Source: Scandinavium goeteborgense
Lineage (GTDB): Bacteria; Pseudomonadota; Gammaproteobacteria; Enterobacterales; Enterobacteriaceae
Assembly (NCBI RefSeq): GCF_003935895.2
Contig: NZ_CP054058.1
Coordinates: 1,674,001-1,738,000, forward strand
Length of the DNA: 64,000 nt
Direction of reading: 5' to 3'
Shown: positions 16,334 through 24,647 of the stretch, piece after piece
How positions within the stretch are numbered: position 1 is the stretch's first letter
How the letters are laid out: every line of letters begins with the position of its first letter
Translations under genes and position numbers: made by a program
Notes under the pieces: model-generated
Seen by the model: the letters and a program-made list of their open reading frames with translations, nothing else
Told to the model about the DNA's origin: nothing
Database searches by the model: none

Positions 16334-17527
16334 TTAGTTATTCACTGCGCTGGAAAACGTAGCGAAGTAGGTATCAGTAAACGTCTGGATCAGGCTGAGA
16401 TTTTCCAGCGGCGGAACCGGCGTATAGTCGTAATTAATGGTCAGTTGACCATTGCGCAGAGTTTCAGTCGTGTTCGGTTCCGGGTCGTACCAGCAGCGGG
16501 CACCCAATAACTTGCCTTCCGTCACGTAGGCGGTCAGCTTTTTGTTGATACCGTCCACAATGTCCTTAACCAGCGACGGGGTAAGCGGTTTATCAACATA
16601 AGAGAAATGGGCCTCTGCGACGGTATCCGCAACAATCTGCGCGGTGCGGGTATAGCTTTCGAAAATGTACGTTTCCGAATCGCAGGTGCGGGATCCCCAG
16701 ATGCGGTAACCGTCCTGCTTAATCAGCGTAGTAACGCCTGCCGCGTTCAGTTCGTCGGCATCGGTATCGGTGCCCTGTAACGTGAAATAGATATCCCGAT
16801 CCATCCCCAGCACGTTATTGACAGGCACGTTAGAAATGGTTTTGTGCCAGCCCTGCGTTGCGTCGATTTTGGCGCGCATCCCAACAGCGTGGGCACCTAT
16901 TGGCACGGTGAGATTGGCCCCGGCGATGGTGTCGTAGCAGATGAAGTTAGGCCAAAGCACCATCATTTCACGCTGTGCGAACTGTTCGCGGTATTCCTTC
17001 ACTTCGGCGATCGTGTTGCACCCGTTTGCTGCCACGTAAGCAAAGGCGCGCAGCTTTTCGGCAATGACGCCGAGTTGTGCGGCCACCGCTTCCGTATCAA
17101 GCCCAGGAACAGCCAGAACACGCGGACGAACGCCTACGCGCATTTCGGCGGATAACAGCGCATACATGCCGGTAAATCGCCCGTTTGCATCGGTGCCGCC
17201 GATAACCAGTTGATCCTGTGTCGGTGCGGTGCCACCTTCTGGAGGTTCAATATTTGCAGCATCAGAAACGCGGATAACGATTGTCTGCGGGCTGGTCTGG
17301 TCTGAGATTGCTTTAAGGGTGGTAAACAGGGTGCCGGTTTTTCCTGCCTTGCCCAGCATGTTAGCCACGCGGGTGATCAGTACAGGAGTATCCAGCGGGA
17401 AAGCGTCTTCGTCTGCATCATCAGCGGTGCAGATAACGCCGATAACCGCCGAATCAATATCGGTGATCATCGTGCTAAGGTCGGTGTTTTCCTTGACGGT
17501 TACACCGTGATGGTAGTTAGTGGCCAT
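16334..17527 (-). CDS. FI: Tail sheath protein gpFI
   Basis: This is the contractile sheath subunit, 397 residues, the usual length. The N-terminus MATNYHHGVTVKENTDLST and C-terminal region with PLENLSLIQTFTDTYFATF fit the family. The conserved GSRTCDSETYIFESYTRTAQ is present. It heads the minus-strand tail operon, and the Ogr site lies 73 bases before the start codon. Confidence 0.96.
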   Translation of the reverse strand: MATNYHHGVTVKENTDLSTMITDIDSAVIGVICTADDADEDAFPLDTPVLITRVANMLGKAGKTGTLFTTLKAISDQTSPQTIVIRVSDAANIEPPEGGTAPTQDQLVIGGTDANGRFTGMYALLSAEMRVGVRPRVLAVPGLDTEAVAAQLGVIAEKLRAFAYVAANGCNTIAEVKEYREQFAQREMMVLWPNFICYDTIAGANLTVPIGAHAVGMRAKIDATQGWHKTISNVPVNNVLGMDRDIYFTLQGTDTDADELNAAGVTTLIKQDGYRIWGSRTCDSETYIFESYTRTAQIVADTVAEAHFSYVDKPLTPSLVKDIVDGINKKLTAYVTEGKLLGARCWYDPEPNTTETLRNGQLTINYDYTPVPPLENLSLIQTFTDTYFATFSSAVNN

Positions 17528-17599
17528 GTATTTGCCTCGCCAGTTTAATAACTGCGAATATCATTACGGCATTGGCGGACTGATGCGATGAATAAGGGT

Positions 17600-17617
17600 T
17601 GTCGGCAACCTGCAACA
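17600..17617. promoter_or_regulatory. Ogr-binding site between FI and D
   Basis: TGT (17600-17602), 12 bases, ACA (17615-17617). It sits in the divergent gap between the FI operon and D. On the D side, TTGTT (17629-17633) begins 12 bases after the site, and an alternating GC run (17637-17645) follows, the same spacing as at the V promoter. It may serve both directions. Confidence 0.8.
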
Positions 17618-17684
17618 ATCGCGGGGCGTTGTTCATGCGCGCGCGTGTGGCGACGATGTACCCCATCATGATGAAGGGGTTGAA

Positions 17685-18803
17685 ATGGACACGACAGAAA
17701 AACGATATTCACCGCGCCCGGCGTTCAGTATCGAAATTGAGGGTAAGCAACTTACGGCGCTGGATAACCGGTTGATTTCCCTTTCGCTGACCGATAACCG
17801 GGGCTTTGAGGCGGACACGCTGGATCTGACTCTGGATGATGCAGACGGGCAGGTAGCATTACCATCACGCGGCGCAAAGATATCGGTGGCGCTGGGCTGG
17901 GATAATGATCCGCTGGTTTTTAAGGGTGTGTATACGGTTGATGAAATCGGCCACGCTGGCCCGCCTGACCAGTTAACGATCAGTGCCCGAAGCGCAGATT
18001 TCCGCGATACCTTCAACGTGAAAAGGGAATATAGCTGGCACGATATTACCGTAGGGGATGTGGTCGCCAGCATTGCCAGCCGCTACGATCTGCGCGCGGG
18101 CGTCAGTGATGAACTGGCAAAGATAGAGATTGACCACGCCGATCAGACAAGTGAATCAGATATCAGCTTCTTAACGCGTATGGCGGAAATGCTGGGCGCG
18201 GTGGCGACCATTAAAAACGGTATGCTGCTGTTTATCACGCCAGGTAAGGGCGTGACGCAAAGCGGCAAGCCGCTGCCGGTGATCGAGATTGTGCGCTCAA
18301 GTGGCGATAAACACCGCTTTAATGTGGCCGACCGTGATGCGTACACGGGCGTAACCGCGTACTGGCTTGATCTCAACTTTGGCAAAAAGCCATCCACTAC
18401 CGTGAAGAAAACCACCCGCAGGCACCAAGCCAGCTCGACCAAAAAGAAAGAGCCTGCATCCAGCAGCAAAGAGGGGGATTATCTGGCCGGAGCTGATGGT
18501 AATGTTTTTGTGATCCGCAAAACCTTCAAAACGGAAAAGGCGGCGAAGCGCGCGGCGGCGGCTAAATGGCGGGAGTTGCAGCGCGGGGCGGCTACGTTCA
18601 GCATTACCCTGGCGCGTGGCCGCGCGGATTTGTACCCGGAACAGCCCGCCAGCGTCTACGGTTTTAAGTCCACGATCGACAGTGGAAGCTGGACGATTAC
18701 GCGGTGCGTTCATGACGTTGGTTCAGGTGGCTTTACTACATCGCTGGAACTGGAAGTAAAAATTGACGACTGGACAGCGGAGAGTGACGATTCAACGTCT
18801 TAA
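17685..18803 (+). CDS. D: Baseplate hub protein gpD (late control protein)
   Basis: gpD is the hub between tube and spike (T4 gp27-like). The product has 372 residues. The N-terminal half contains FSIEIEGKQLTALDNRLISL and LDLTLDDADGQVALPSRG. A linker at about 240-265 is Lys/Ser-rich (TTRRHQASSTKKKEPASSSK). The C-terminal half contains TIDSGSWTITRCVHDV. In P2 it follows U. Here it is divergent from FI, so it seems to be the fixed flank of the inverted block. Confidence 0.94.
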   Translation: MDTTEKRYSPRPAFSIEIEGKQLTALDNRLISLSLTDNRGFEADTLDLTLDDADGQVALPSRGAKISVALGWDNDPLVFKGVYTVDEIGHAGPPDQLTISARSADFRDTFNVKREYSWHDITVGDVVASIASRYDLRAGVSDELAKIEIDHADQTSESDISFLTRMAEMLGAVATIKNGMLLFITPGKGVTQSGKPLPVIEIVRSSGDKHRFNVADRDAYTGVTAYWLDLNFGKKPSTTVKKTTRRHQASSTKKKEPASSSKEGDYLAGADGNVFVIRKTFKTEKAAKRAAAAKWRELQRGAATFSITLARGRADLYPEQPASVYGFKSTIDSGSWTITRCVHDVGSGGFTTSLELEVKIDDWTAESDDSTS

Positions 18804-18851
18804 GCGTTATACTTGCGGTGATATTAACCAGTCCGAAAAGGAGGCCCGCGT

Positions 18852-19094
18852 ATGGCAATGCGCTGTCCTCGCTGCCGTGCAGTTGCGAAAACTCGTACCA
18901 GTGTTGAGTTAAGCGACTTGGTACGGCGCAGCTATCACCAGTGTCAGAACATGTTATGCGGGTACTGTTTTACCAGCATGACGCAGATAGATGAATCATT
19001 AAACCAAACGCAACCAGTACCCGGCGCGATGGTTCCGCAAGATGTTTTCCCACGAAGCCACCACGGCGACGATCAGCTATCGCTGACACTCTAA
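18852..19094 (+). CDS. ogr: Late transcription activator Ogr/Delta family
   Basis: This zinc-binding activator contacts RNA polymerase and the TGT-N12-ACA sites. The 80 residues contain C5-x2-C8 at the N-terminus (MAMRCPRC) and a C-x4-C pair in CQNMLC, the Ogr zinc finger. The family core is in the first 45 residues. The C-terminal extension is not conserved in my recollection of P2 Ogr. A terminator follows at 19100. Its own three sites are visible in this window. Confidence 0.93.
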   Translation: MAMRCPRCRAVAKTRTSVELSDLVRRSYHQCQNMLCGYCFTSMTQIDESLNQTQPVPGAMVPQDVFPRSHHGDDQLSLTL

Positions 19095-19099
19095 AATAA

Positions 19100-19120
19100 C
19101 CCGCCTGCGTGGCGGGTTTC
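19100..19120 (+). terminator. Terminator after ogr
   Basis: CCCGCC (19100-19105) and GGCGGG (19111-19116) flank a short loop and are followed by TTTC. It separates ogr from the two cargo genes, which therefore probably have their own promoter. Confidence 0.75.
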
Positions 19121-19181
19121 TTATACCAGCGGCCCCTGATATTATTTTTCAACTCTAACAATGGTGCTTTAAGGTAGGGAT

Positions 19182-19565
19182 ATGAAAAAGTTAATCATGG
19201 TACTTGCGCTGTTTAGTCTTGTTGGTTGTAAGCCCGGTGCTGATAAAGCGGTAGAGCTTGGACAAAAGGAAGTTGCTTCAATGATGCGCGATCCTGATAG
19301 CGCTAAATTCAGATATGTGCGTTTCGTTCAAAAAGATGAAACTGCTGATGATGCTGTTATCGGTTACGTCTGTGGTCAAGTGAACGCAAAAAACGCGTTT
19401 GGCGCGTATGCTGGCTTTTCACCTTTTGAAATGGAACTGTCTATGAAGTCTAAGGGCTTTTTCTCAAAAGGGGTGACTTATACTGTTCTCAGCAAGCAAT
19501 TGTATTCAGAGCCTGAGCAGCTTGATTTAACCGAGTACATTAAGAAGTGCGGCCCTGACCAATAG
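19182..19565 (+). CDS. Prophage cargo lipoprotein of unknown function
   Basis: This 127-residue protein has a lipoprotein signal peptide (MKKLIMVLALFSLVGC, Cys16 as lipidation site). The mature part begins KPGADKAVELGQKEVASMM and has the motif RDPDSAKFRYVRF, which occurs in small uncharacterised phage and bacterial proteins, but no function is known to me. It follows the ogr terminator and precedes the VasI-like gene in the same direction. A surface role, such as blocking superinfection, is only an inference from location and lipid anchor. Confidence 0.75.
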   Translation: MKKLIMVLALFSLVGCKPGADKAVELGQKEVASMMRDPDSAKFRYVRFVQKDETADDAVIGYVCGQVNAKNAFGAYAGFSPFEMELSMKSKGFFSKGVTYTVLSKQLYSEPEQLDLTEYIKKCGPDQ

Positions 19566-19646
19566 TTCGCTCAGTTGTTTCTCCATTAATAAGAAAAAAT
19601 GCTCTGATAGGTTTTAATATTCTCATATTATCAATAAGGACATTCT

Positions 19647-20282
19647 ATGAATAAAACATTACTAGCTCTGGCACTCTGTGTTTCATGTGTTTCATGTGTT
19701 TCAAGTGCGCATGCAGAGGGTAAGCCTGATGTTGATACAGATGCTTTGTTTAAATGTCAGTCTGAAGTTAATAACGAGACGCGCTTGGCTTGTTATGATA
19801 AAGCTTTGCCGCCGACAGTTGCGGAGGAATCAAAGTCAACTGTCGGCGTTGGTAAATGGCAGGTATCAACAAAAACATCACCTGTTGATGATTCAGAGAA
19901 TGTCTATGTGAGCCTTTCTGCTAATGATTCTTTCCGATCGCAGTTTGGGGAGTCGATCACACCAAGTCTCTACGTCACTTGTCGGGAGAAAAAGACAGAA
20001 CTGTTCCTCAATTGGGACACCTATCTTGGGTTGAACGAAACGCAGATGTTATCCCGCTTGGATAAACAGAAGGCAAAAACGAAGACGTGGGATATTTCTA
20101 GCGATACCAAATCGGTATTTTATCGTGGCAATGTCATCGAGTTCGTCAAGGCATTGAGCCAGGCTAACACTATGTTTACTCAGATCATGCCTTACAATGA
20201 AAGTCCTGTGAGTGTGACGTTTGATGTTGCTGGTCTGTCAGAGGCATTGAAGCCACTTCAAAAAGCCTGTGGATGGAAGTAG
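19647..20282 (+). CDS. VasI/TagO-like periplasmic protein, prophage cargo
   Basis: The product has 211 residues with a signal peptide of about 24 residues (MNKTLLALALC...SSAHA). The mature part fits the VasI (type VI secretion-associated TagO) family: ETRLACYDKA, WQVSTKTSPVDDSENVYVSL, a central LYVTCREKKTELFLNWDTYLG and the C-terminal PVSVTFDVAGLSEALKPL. No type VI apparatus gene is nearby in the prophage. The signal peptide contains three exact copies of the nonamer TGTGTTTCA (19677-19703). Its role in the phage is unknown. The codon use looks more AT-rich than the tail genes, which fits a recent cargo insertion. Confidence 0.75.
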   Translation: MNKTLLALALCVSCVSCVSSAHAEGKPDVDTDALFKCQSEVNNETRLACYDKALPPTVAEESKSTVGVGKWQVSTKTSPVDDSENVYVSLSANDSFRSQFGESITPSLYVTCREKKTELFLNWDTYLGLNETQMLSRLDKQKAKTKTWDISSDTKSVFYRGNVIEFVKALSQANTMFTQIMPYNESPVSVTFDVAGLSEALKPLQKACGWK

Positions 20283-20294
20283 CTGTAGTAAATT

Positions 20295-20451
20295 GCCCCA
20301 GACGCCTGGGGCTAAACACGTTGCCAATAACGCGAATTTAAGAGAAAATAGTGGCGATGGAATCACGCCATAAGCTGTAATGCGCAGAGATGCGCAAGTA
20401 AAATTGTTTTATTCTTCATAACGTTATGATTTCAATGACACTGTGATAGTT
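20295..20451 (+). other. Non-coding gap between the VasI-like gene and the attachment site
   Basis: GCCCCAG (20295-20301) and CTGGGGC (20306-20312) form a hairpin without a T run. The rest is AT-rich, and I see no gene or other known element before the tRNA fragment. Confidence 0.5.
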
Positions 20452-20506
20452 TTTAAAATCCCTCGGCGTTCGCGCTGTGTGGGTTCAAGTCCCACTCCGG
20501 CTACCA
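20452..20506 (+). tRNA. leuZ: 3' fragment of tRNA-Leu (leuZ type): prophage attachment site
   Basis: The 55 bases from TTTAAAATCCC (anticodon loop and 3' anticodon stem) through the variable arm, T arm (GGGTTCAAGTCCC) and acceptor strand to CCA match the 3' part of tRNA-Leu(UAA). The 5' half is missing: upstream sequence is prophage. This is the displaced host 3' end left by integration. The rebuilt full gene should be at the other prophage end, left of the window. In K-12 leuZ lies next to yecA, as here. Confidence 0.88.
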
Positions 20507-20546
20507 TGGGAAAAAAAGAATAAAATCAATGATAAGCAGTGTCGTG

Positions 20547-20571
20547 AAACCACCTTCGGGTGGTTTTTTTG
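20547..20571 (+). terminator. tRNA-operon terminator downstream of the attachment site
   Basis: AAACCACC (20547-20554) and GGTGGTTT (20559-20566) with a tetraloop and a T run. It would end the tRNA operon and now also any transcript leaving the prophage toward yecA. Confidence 0.85.
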
Positions 20572-20626
20572 TATTTGCGATCCTGATGTTCTATCTTCAA
20601 CACACTTCCAACACGAGTAATCAGCG

Positions 20627-21292
20627 ATGAAAACCGGACCGTTAAACGAAAGCGAACTTGAGTGGCTGGACGACGTCCTGGCCCGCTATGGTAACGAACA
20701 GGCCGTGATGGATGTGTCCGAGCTGGACGGCATGCTGACGGCGATCCTTTCCTCCCCGGTTGATATCGAACCCGCAGAGTGGATGCTGGCGGTGTGGGGT
20801 GGGGCTGATTTCGTTCCACGCTGGGCCAATGACCGCGAACGCGACCGCTTTGTGAATCTCACCCTGCAGCATATGGATGATGTCGGTGAGCGTCTGGGCG
20901 ATTATCCGGATCAGTACGAACCGCTGTTCGGCACCCGTGAAGAGGAAGGTCAGGAAATCACCATCGTTGAAGAGTGGTGTTTTGGTTACATGCGCGGCGT
21001 GGGTTTAAGCGACTGGTCGGCACTGCCGGAAAGTTTACAGCCGCAGCTAGACGCCATTGCCCTGCACGGTAGCGAAGAGAATTTCGCGCGTATCGAAGCG
21101 CTGACTGCTGAAGAATATGTGGCGAGCGTCGATTTATTGAAACCTGCGGCGCTCACGCTCTGTCATTACTGGCTGGATAATCAGCAGGCGGCTCCGGTAC
21201 AGCAACCGATTAAGAATGAAAGCAAAATTGGTCGCAACGATCCGTGTCCTTGCGGCAGCGGAAAGAAATACAAAAGCTGCTGTCTGAAATAA
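20627..21292 (+). CDS. yecA: UPF0149 family protein YecA with SEC-C zinc motif
   Basis: The 221-residue protein has an N-terminal UPF0149 helical domain (residues 1-180, with [19 protein letters not shown]) and a C-terminal SEC-C motif ([19 protein letters not shown]), the Cys-rich zinc-binding tail also found at the end of SecA. In E. coli the homologue binds ribosomes or SecA-related partners through this tail. Its exact role is not settled. It flanks the tRNA attachment site, as in K-12, and a terminator follows. Confidence 0.95.
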   Translation: MKTGPLNESELEWLDDVLARYGNEQAVMDVSELDGMLTAILSSPVDIEPAEWMLAVWGGADFVPRWANDRERDRFVNLTLQHMDDVGERLGDYPDQYEPLFGTREEEGQEITIVEEWCFGYMRGVGLSDWSALPESLQPQLDAIALHGSEENFARIEALTAEEYVASVDLLKPAALTLCHYWLDNQQAAPVQQPIKNESKIGRNDPCPCGSGKKYKSCCLK

Positions 21293-21300
21293 GTCATAAA

Positions 21301-21322
21301 AAAGGCCCCGTCAGGGCCTTTT
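21301..21322. terminator. Bidirectional terminator after yecA
   Basis: AAAGGCC and GGCCTTT arms with flanking A and T runs, between yecA and the converging lipoprotein gene. Confidence 0.85.
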
Positions 21323-21336
21323 TCCTTTCCTGCTCA

Positions 21337-21696
21337 TTATTCCGGGCAGCGATACACATTTCCGCTTAGCGTCACGTTAGTCTGTTGCAGACTGCCGCTG
21401 CCATCCCAGGAGCTGCCGGTCTGGCCCGCACGCTGCGTAATTATCGACACCACGTTCCCGCCCATATTCGCGGCCTGGTTTTTCAGGTCATTACGCGCAC
21501 CGGTTTCGAGGTTACTGTTTGACGTCCAGCCGCCGGTGAAGAAATTCCCCTGACTACCGGTAATATCGCCGAGGAACTTACACTCTTTTCCTGGCTCATT
21601 AGTGCTGACGCGAACGCGGTTGGCATTGGAATTGACATTCGTGGCGCTACAGCCTGCCAGGATCATCATTAGCAGGATAATGGATACTTTTTTCAT
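21337..21696 (-). CDS. DUF4156 family lipoprotein (YjeI-like)
   Basis: The start MKKVSIILLMMILAGC gives 119 residues with a lipobox ending in Cys16; an upstream in-frame Met is less likely. Motifs NEPGKECKFLGDITGSQGNF, ARNDLKNQAANMGGNVV and the C-terminal VYRC match the DUF4156 family, which includes E. coli YjeI. It is a predicted outer-membrane lipoprotein with no known function. It is not at this place in K-12, where tyrP follows yecA. Confidence 0.85.
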   Translation of the reverse strand: MKKVSIILLMMILAGCSATNVNSNANRVRVSTNEPGKECKFLGDITGSQGNFFTGGWTSNSNLETGARNDLKNQAANMGGNVVSIITQRAGQTGSSWDGSGSLQQTNVTLSGNVYRCPE

Positions 21697-21910
21697 GATA
21701 TTTTCTGTCTGAAGTAATAAACAGCGCAAGATTACGCCAGGTGAAATTAAGCTGTACAGGAAAAATCTTAATGACCGGCGATGATGGAAGAGTGATTGGG
21801 GATTTATTTAACTATGTTTAAATAGATGAGCAAAAAAATATTGAGATGAAATGAGTTTGTTAATACATGGAAGGATCTGGTGCCGGAGCACCAGATTTTT
21901 TCGTCGAAGA

Positions 21911-23122
21911 TTAGCCGACCGAAGGCAGTATTCCCAGCGCAATGGCGATTTGCACCAAAATCACCGCCACGCCGCAGCCAAAGACCAGCCACAATGCAGG
22001 CGTTCCGCCAATAACCCGATACGCCGCCTGCGGATGCTGTTGACGGCTTTTCATCGTCAGCAGTGAAGGAATAATCAGCGCCAGCACGGCCAGCGCCACA
22101 CCCGCGTAGCCGAGCGCCATCACGAAGCCCTTTGGATAAAACAGCGCAAACGCCAGCGGTGGCAGGAAGGTCACCGCCCCGGTCTGAAGACGGCCGCTGA
22201 TGCTGTTTTTACGCTGGAACAGATCCGCCAGATAATCAAACAGCCCCAGCGCGACGCCGAGGAAAGAGGTCGCCAGCGCTAAGTCGGCAAACAGATGCAC
22301 CGCCAGTTCCACATGTGGTGTTGCCACCACTTCGCGGATCGCTTGCAGCAAACCATTCAGTCCAGCGTGATTACCCAGCAAGGCGTTGAAGACCGGCGAT
22401 TCAATGCTGCCGAGTGTCGCCAGCTGCCAGAAGATGTAGGCGACCAGCGGAATGAAGCTGCCAATCACGAAAATTCGGCGCAGCTTACGTACATCGCCAT
22501 TCATATAGCTGACGATACTCGGCACGCTGCCGTGGAAGCCAAACGAGGTGAAAATTACCGGGATCGCAGAAAGTGCCAGGCCCTGTTGTAGCGGCAGTGT
22601 CAGCAGGTTCATCTGATGAATATGTGGCAGCAGCAGCGTCAGCATCAGGATCAGGAACACGATTTTGGCACTGAACAGGAAGCGGTTAAACAAATCTACC
22701 AGCGCCGTGCCCATGCAAATCACGCCGCCGCCGATGGCGGTAAACAGTAGCACGCCCCCGGCTGGCGGTAGTTCGATGTTCAGCCACTGGCTGAGGCTCG
22801 AGGCCAGCAGTTCACCGGCACCGCTGACATACGCTGCGGTCAGGGCATACATCAGGAAAAGCATACTGAAGCCCGTCAGCCATTGCCCGTAACGCCCAAG
22901 GTAACGCAACGCCAGCGAACCGAGACCGGTATCGGCAGGCACGTGCTGATACACTTCCAGCAGCAGCAGTGCGGTGTAGCACATCAGCGCCCACAGGCTC
23001 AGCAGTAAAACCAGAGTGACGCCAAAGCCAACGCCCGCAGAGGCCAGCGGCATTGCCAACATCCCTGCGCCGATCGTGGTTCCGGCGACGATTAAAATAC
23101 TCCCAACGGTGCGGTTCTTCAC
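21911..23122 (-). CDS. tyrP: Tyrosine-specific permease TyrP
   Basis: It is a proton-coupled tyrosine importer of the inner membrane (hydroxy/aromatic amino acid permease family). The 403 residues have about eleven hydrophobic segments. The N-terminal [20 protein letters not shown] is the family signature, and [19 protein letters not shown] is the conserved central motif. A TyrR box lies about 95 bases upstream of the start codon. Confidence 0.95.
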   Translation of the reverse strand: MKNRTVGSILIVAGTTIGAGMLAMPLASAGVGFGVTLVLLLSLWALMCYTALLLLEVYQHVPADTGLGSLALRYLGRYGQWLTGFSMLFLMYALTAAYVSGAGELLASSLSQWLNIELPPAGGVLLFTAIGGGVICMGTALVDLFNRFLFSAKIVFLILMLTLLLPHIHQMNLLTLPLQQGLALSAIPVIFTSFGFHGSVPSIVSYMNGDVRKLRRIFVIGSFIPLVAYIFWQLATLGSIESPVFNALLGNHAGLNGLLQAIREVVATPHVELAVHLFADLALATSFLGVALGLFDYLADLFQRKNSISGRLQTGAVTFLPPLAFALFYPKGFVMALGYAGVALAVLALIIPSLLTMKSRQQHPQAAYRVIGGTPALWLVFGCGVAVILVQIAIALGILPSVG

Positions 23123-23213
23123 GCTTTCCTCTGTTATTCAGAATAGAGACGGCTAATTATGCCGCGCAGGGTAGGGGAAAACCCGCACTGCGTCAAATCT
23201 GAATTACAGTGAA

Positions 23214-23231
23214 TGTAATGTAATGTTTACA
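23214..23231. promoter_or_regulatory. TyrR box upstream of tyrP
   Basis: TGTAATGTAATGTTTACA fits TGTAAA-N6-TTTACA at eleven of the twelve fixed positions. It lies upstream of tyrP, which in E. coli is repressed by TyrR with tyrosine and activated with phenylalanine. Confidence 0.75.
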
Positions 23232-23300
23232 GTGAAAAAGGGGGAAGGCGAAGAGATGAGCAGAAAAGCGGAGGCAGCGATGGCCGCTGCCTCTATAAAA

Positions 23301-23798
23301 TTAATTTTGTGTATCGAGGGTCGCCAGCTCTTTATCAATGAAGTACAGGCCTTCACCGCTTTTACCGACCAGAGAGAGTTTATCGAGAACGGATTTAAAC
23401 AACTTCTCTTCTTCGTGCTGCTCGGCCACGTACCATTGCAGGAAATTAAAGGTTGGATAATCCTGATTGGTCATTGCCGCATGGGCCAGCTCGTTAATTT
23501 TGCGGGTGATCAGCTGCTCGTGTTCATAGGTCGCACGGAATAATTCATCCAGTGATGCATATTCCGCAAACGGAGATTCGATAGTGCTAATACGCGGCAG
23601 GCTGCCGGTATCGGTGAGATAATCGAACAGGCGCTGCATATGGGTCATCTCCTCCTGGGCGTGACGGCGCAGAAACGCGGCGGCACCCTCAAAGCTATGA
23701 TAGCTGCACCATGCGCTCATCTGCTGATACAGCAGAGAGGAGGAGAGTTCCAGATTCATTTGCTCATTGAGTTGGTCGATCATTTCCGTTTTTAGCAT
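23301..23798 (-). CDS. ftnA: Ferritin A (non-haem iron storage)
   Basis: It stores iron as a 24-mer cage with ferroxidase activity. The 165 residues match E. coli FtnA in length. Di-iron ligands are visible in [14 protein letters not shown] (E17 region), [16 protein letters not shown] (E50/H53 region) and the helix containing YEHEQL. It lies between tyrP and yecR as in K-12; yecH is absent from the gap. Confidence 0.96.
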   Translation of the reverse strand: MLKTEMIDQLNEQMNLELSSSLLYQQMSAWCSYHSFEGAAAFLRRHAQEEMTHMQRLFDYLTDTGSLPRISTIESPFAEYASLDELFRATYEHEQLITRKINELAHAAMTNQDYPTFNFLQWYVAEQHEEEKLFKSVLDKLSLVGKSGEGLYFIDKELATLDTQN

Positions 23799-23989
23799 GG
23801 GTGCTCCGTCATATTAGGCTCAGGGGAAATACGCCGAAACTATAATTTGTAATTAACTTATTTGCAAAAGGTAAAATAAAAAATAAATAATGTTAAATGC
23901 AAATGGGAATAAAACGCATTGCAGCTATTAAATAATGAAATGAGAATAATTATAATTCACTGCCGGCGTTATTTCTCCGGCAGATTTCA

Positions 23990-24328
23990 TTACCAATAAT
24001 TTGTAGCGGGGGTTTGGGTAACAGCAATGCCGCGGCACTGATATTGGAGGGTAACGCTTTGGTTCATGCACAGCGATCCGCTGGTGACGGTGCAGGTAGT
24101 CACCGGCTGGCCGTAGGCAAAGGCGGTGGCATAACCCATCTGCTGGCACTGTTTGGTGGCGGTGCCATTGGCGACATAATCGTCGGTGGTGGCAGACTGC
24201 AACGGCGCCTGGCCGTAAGTAAGACGCACGATGCCGCTGGTGGCATCCACATCGGTGACATTTGCCTGACGGTGCACCGTACAGGCGGAAAGCGCTATCG
24301 CCGCGGCGACAGGGATGAGTTTGTTCAT
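23990..24328 (-). CDS. yecR: Flagellar-regulon lipoprotein YecR
   Basis: The protein has 112 residues with a lipoprotein signal (MNKLIPVAAAIALSAC, Cys16). The mature part VDATSGIVRLTYGQAPLQSA and several Cys match YecR. In E. coli the gene is controlled by FlhDC. The function is unknown. It is next to ftnA in both genomes. Confidence 0.88.
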   Translation of the reverse strand: MNKLIPVAAAIALSACTVHRQANVTDVDATSGIVRLTYGQAPLQSATTDDYVANGTATKQCQQMGYATAFAYGQPVTTCTVTSGSLCMNQSVTLQYQCRGIAVTQTPATNYW

Positions 24329-24647
24329 GGCTCACTCTGCGTAATAGTCCTGCGTCACATCTTAGCGCGCAGGCGTAAAGGCAATGCCCTGAATAACCGA
24401 CAAAATCGCCCTCAGTTTTCGTCACTGCTATTGCCAGTCGGCCTGGCTGCCATAAACCCGGATAGGGATTGAGTGATTTTGTGACTAAGCATTCATTATC
24501 GTGATTGACGTAGAAAACTGTGAGCCCAACGATAATTAATGAAACAATATTTCATTAAATTTGAATGTGCGTTTGATGCGCGTTAAGGTGAATGTAACAC
24601 CCTTGTTCACTGCGGAGTCTTCCGCACCGATTTCAGGAGATGAAAGA
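24329..24647. other. Intergenic region upstream of the isomerase gene
   Basis: About 320 bases between divergent genes. It holds a KdgR-type palindrome (24538-24556), which points toward the isomerase gene, and presumably the yecR promoter. I see no further gene. Confidence 0.6.
24538..24556. promoter_or_regulatory. KdgR-type operator
   Basis: AATGAAACAATATTTCATT is a 19-base palindrome with one mismatched pair. It fits the KdgR (pectin and hexuronate repressor) consensus built on TGAAACA/TGTTTCA. It ends 91 bases before the isomerase start codon. Confidence 0.6.

Larger units (their letters stand above)
1..20506. mobile_element. P2-like prophage, right-hand part, integrated in tRNA-Leu
   Basis: The genes follow the P2 late order (P, O N M L, X, lysis, R S, V W J I, H G, tail operon, D, ogr). 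The right boundary is a 3' tRNA-Leu fragment ending at 20506. Late genes are complete from O to ogr except for the amber codon in gpP. Compared with P2, the FI-U block is inverted and no fun/Z gene lies next to G. Integrase, repressor, replication genes and portal gene Q are expected left of the window. The cargo genes next to the attachment site look host-directed rather than structural. Family identity is clear. Whether the phage can still be induced is doubtful because of the terminase defect. Confidence 0.95.

Noticed and set aside
17660-17680. ACCCC...GGGGT hairpin covering the ribosome site of gene D
   Set aside because: With Ogr centred near -55 the transcript should start near 17663, which would remove part of the left arm, so a stable hairpin is doubtful.
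19677-19703. Tandem nonamers considered as a CRISPR-like array
   Set aside because: The repeats are contiguous, nine bases long, without spacers and inside a signal peptide. No CRISPR array was seen in the window.
24014-24472. 152-codon frame antisense to yecR
   Set aside because: YecR has a lipobox and known neighbours; the opposite frame has neither and runs through its promoter region.
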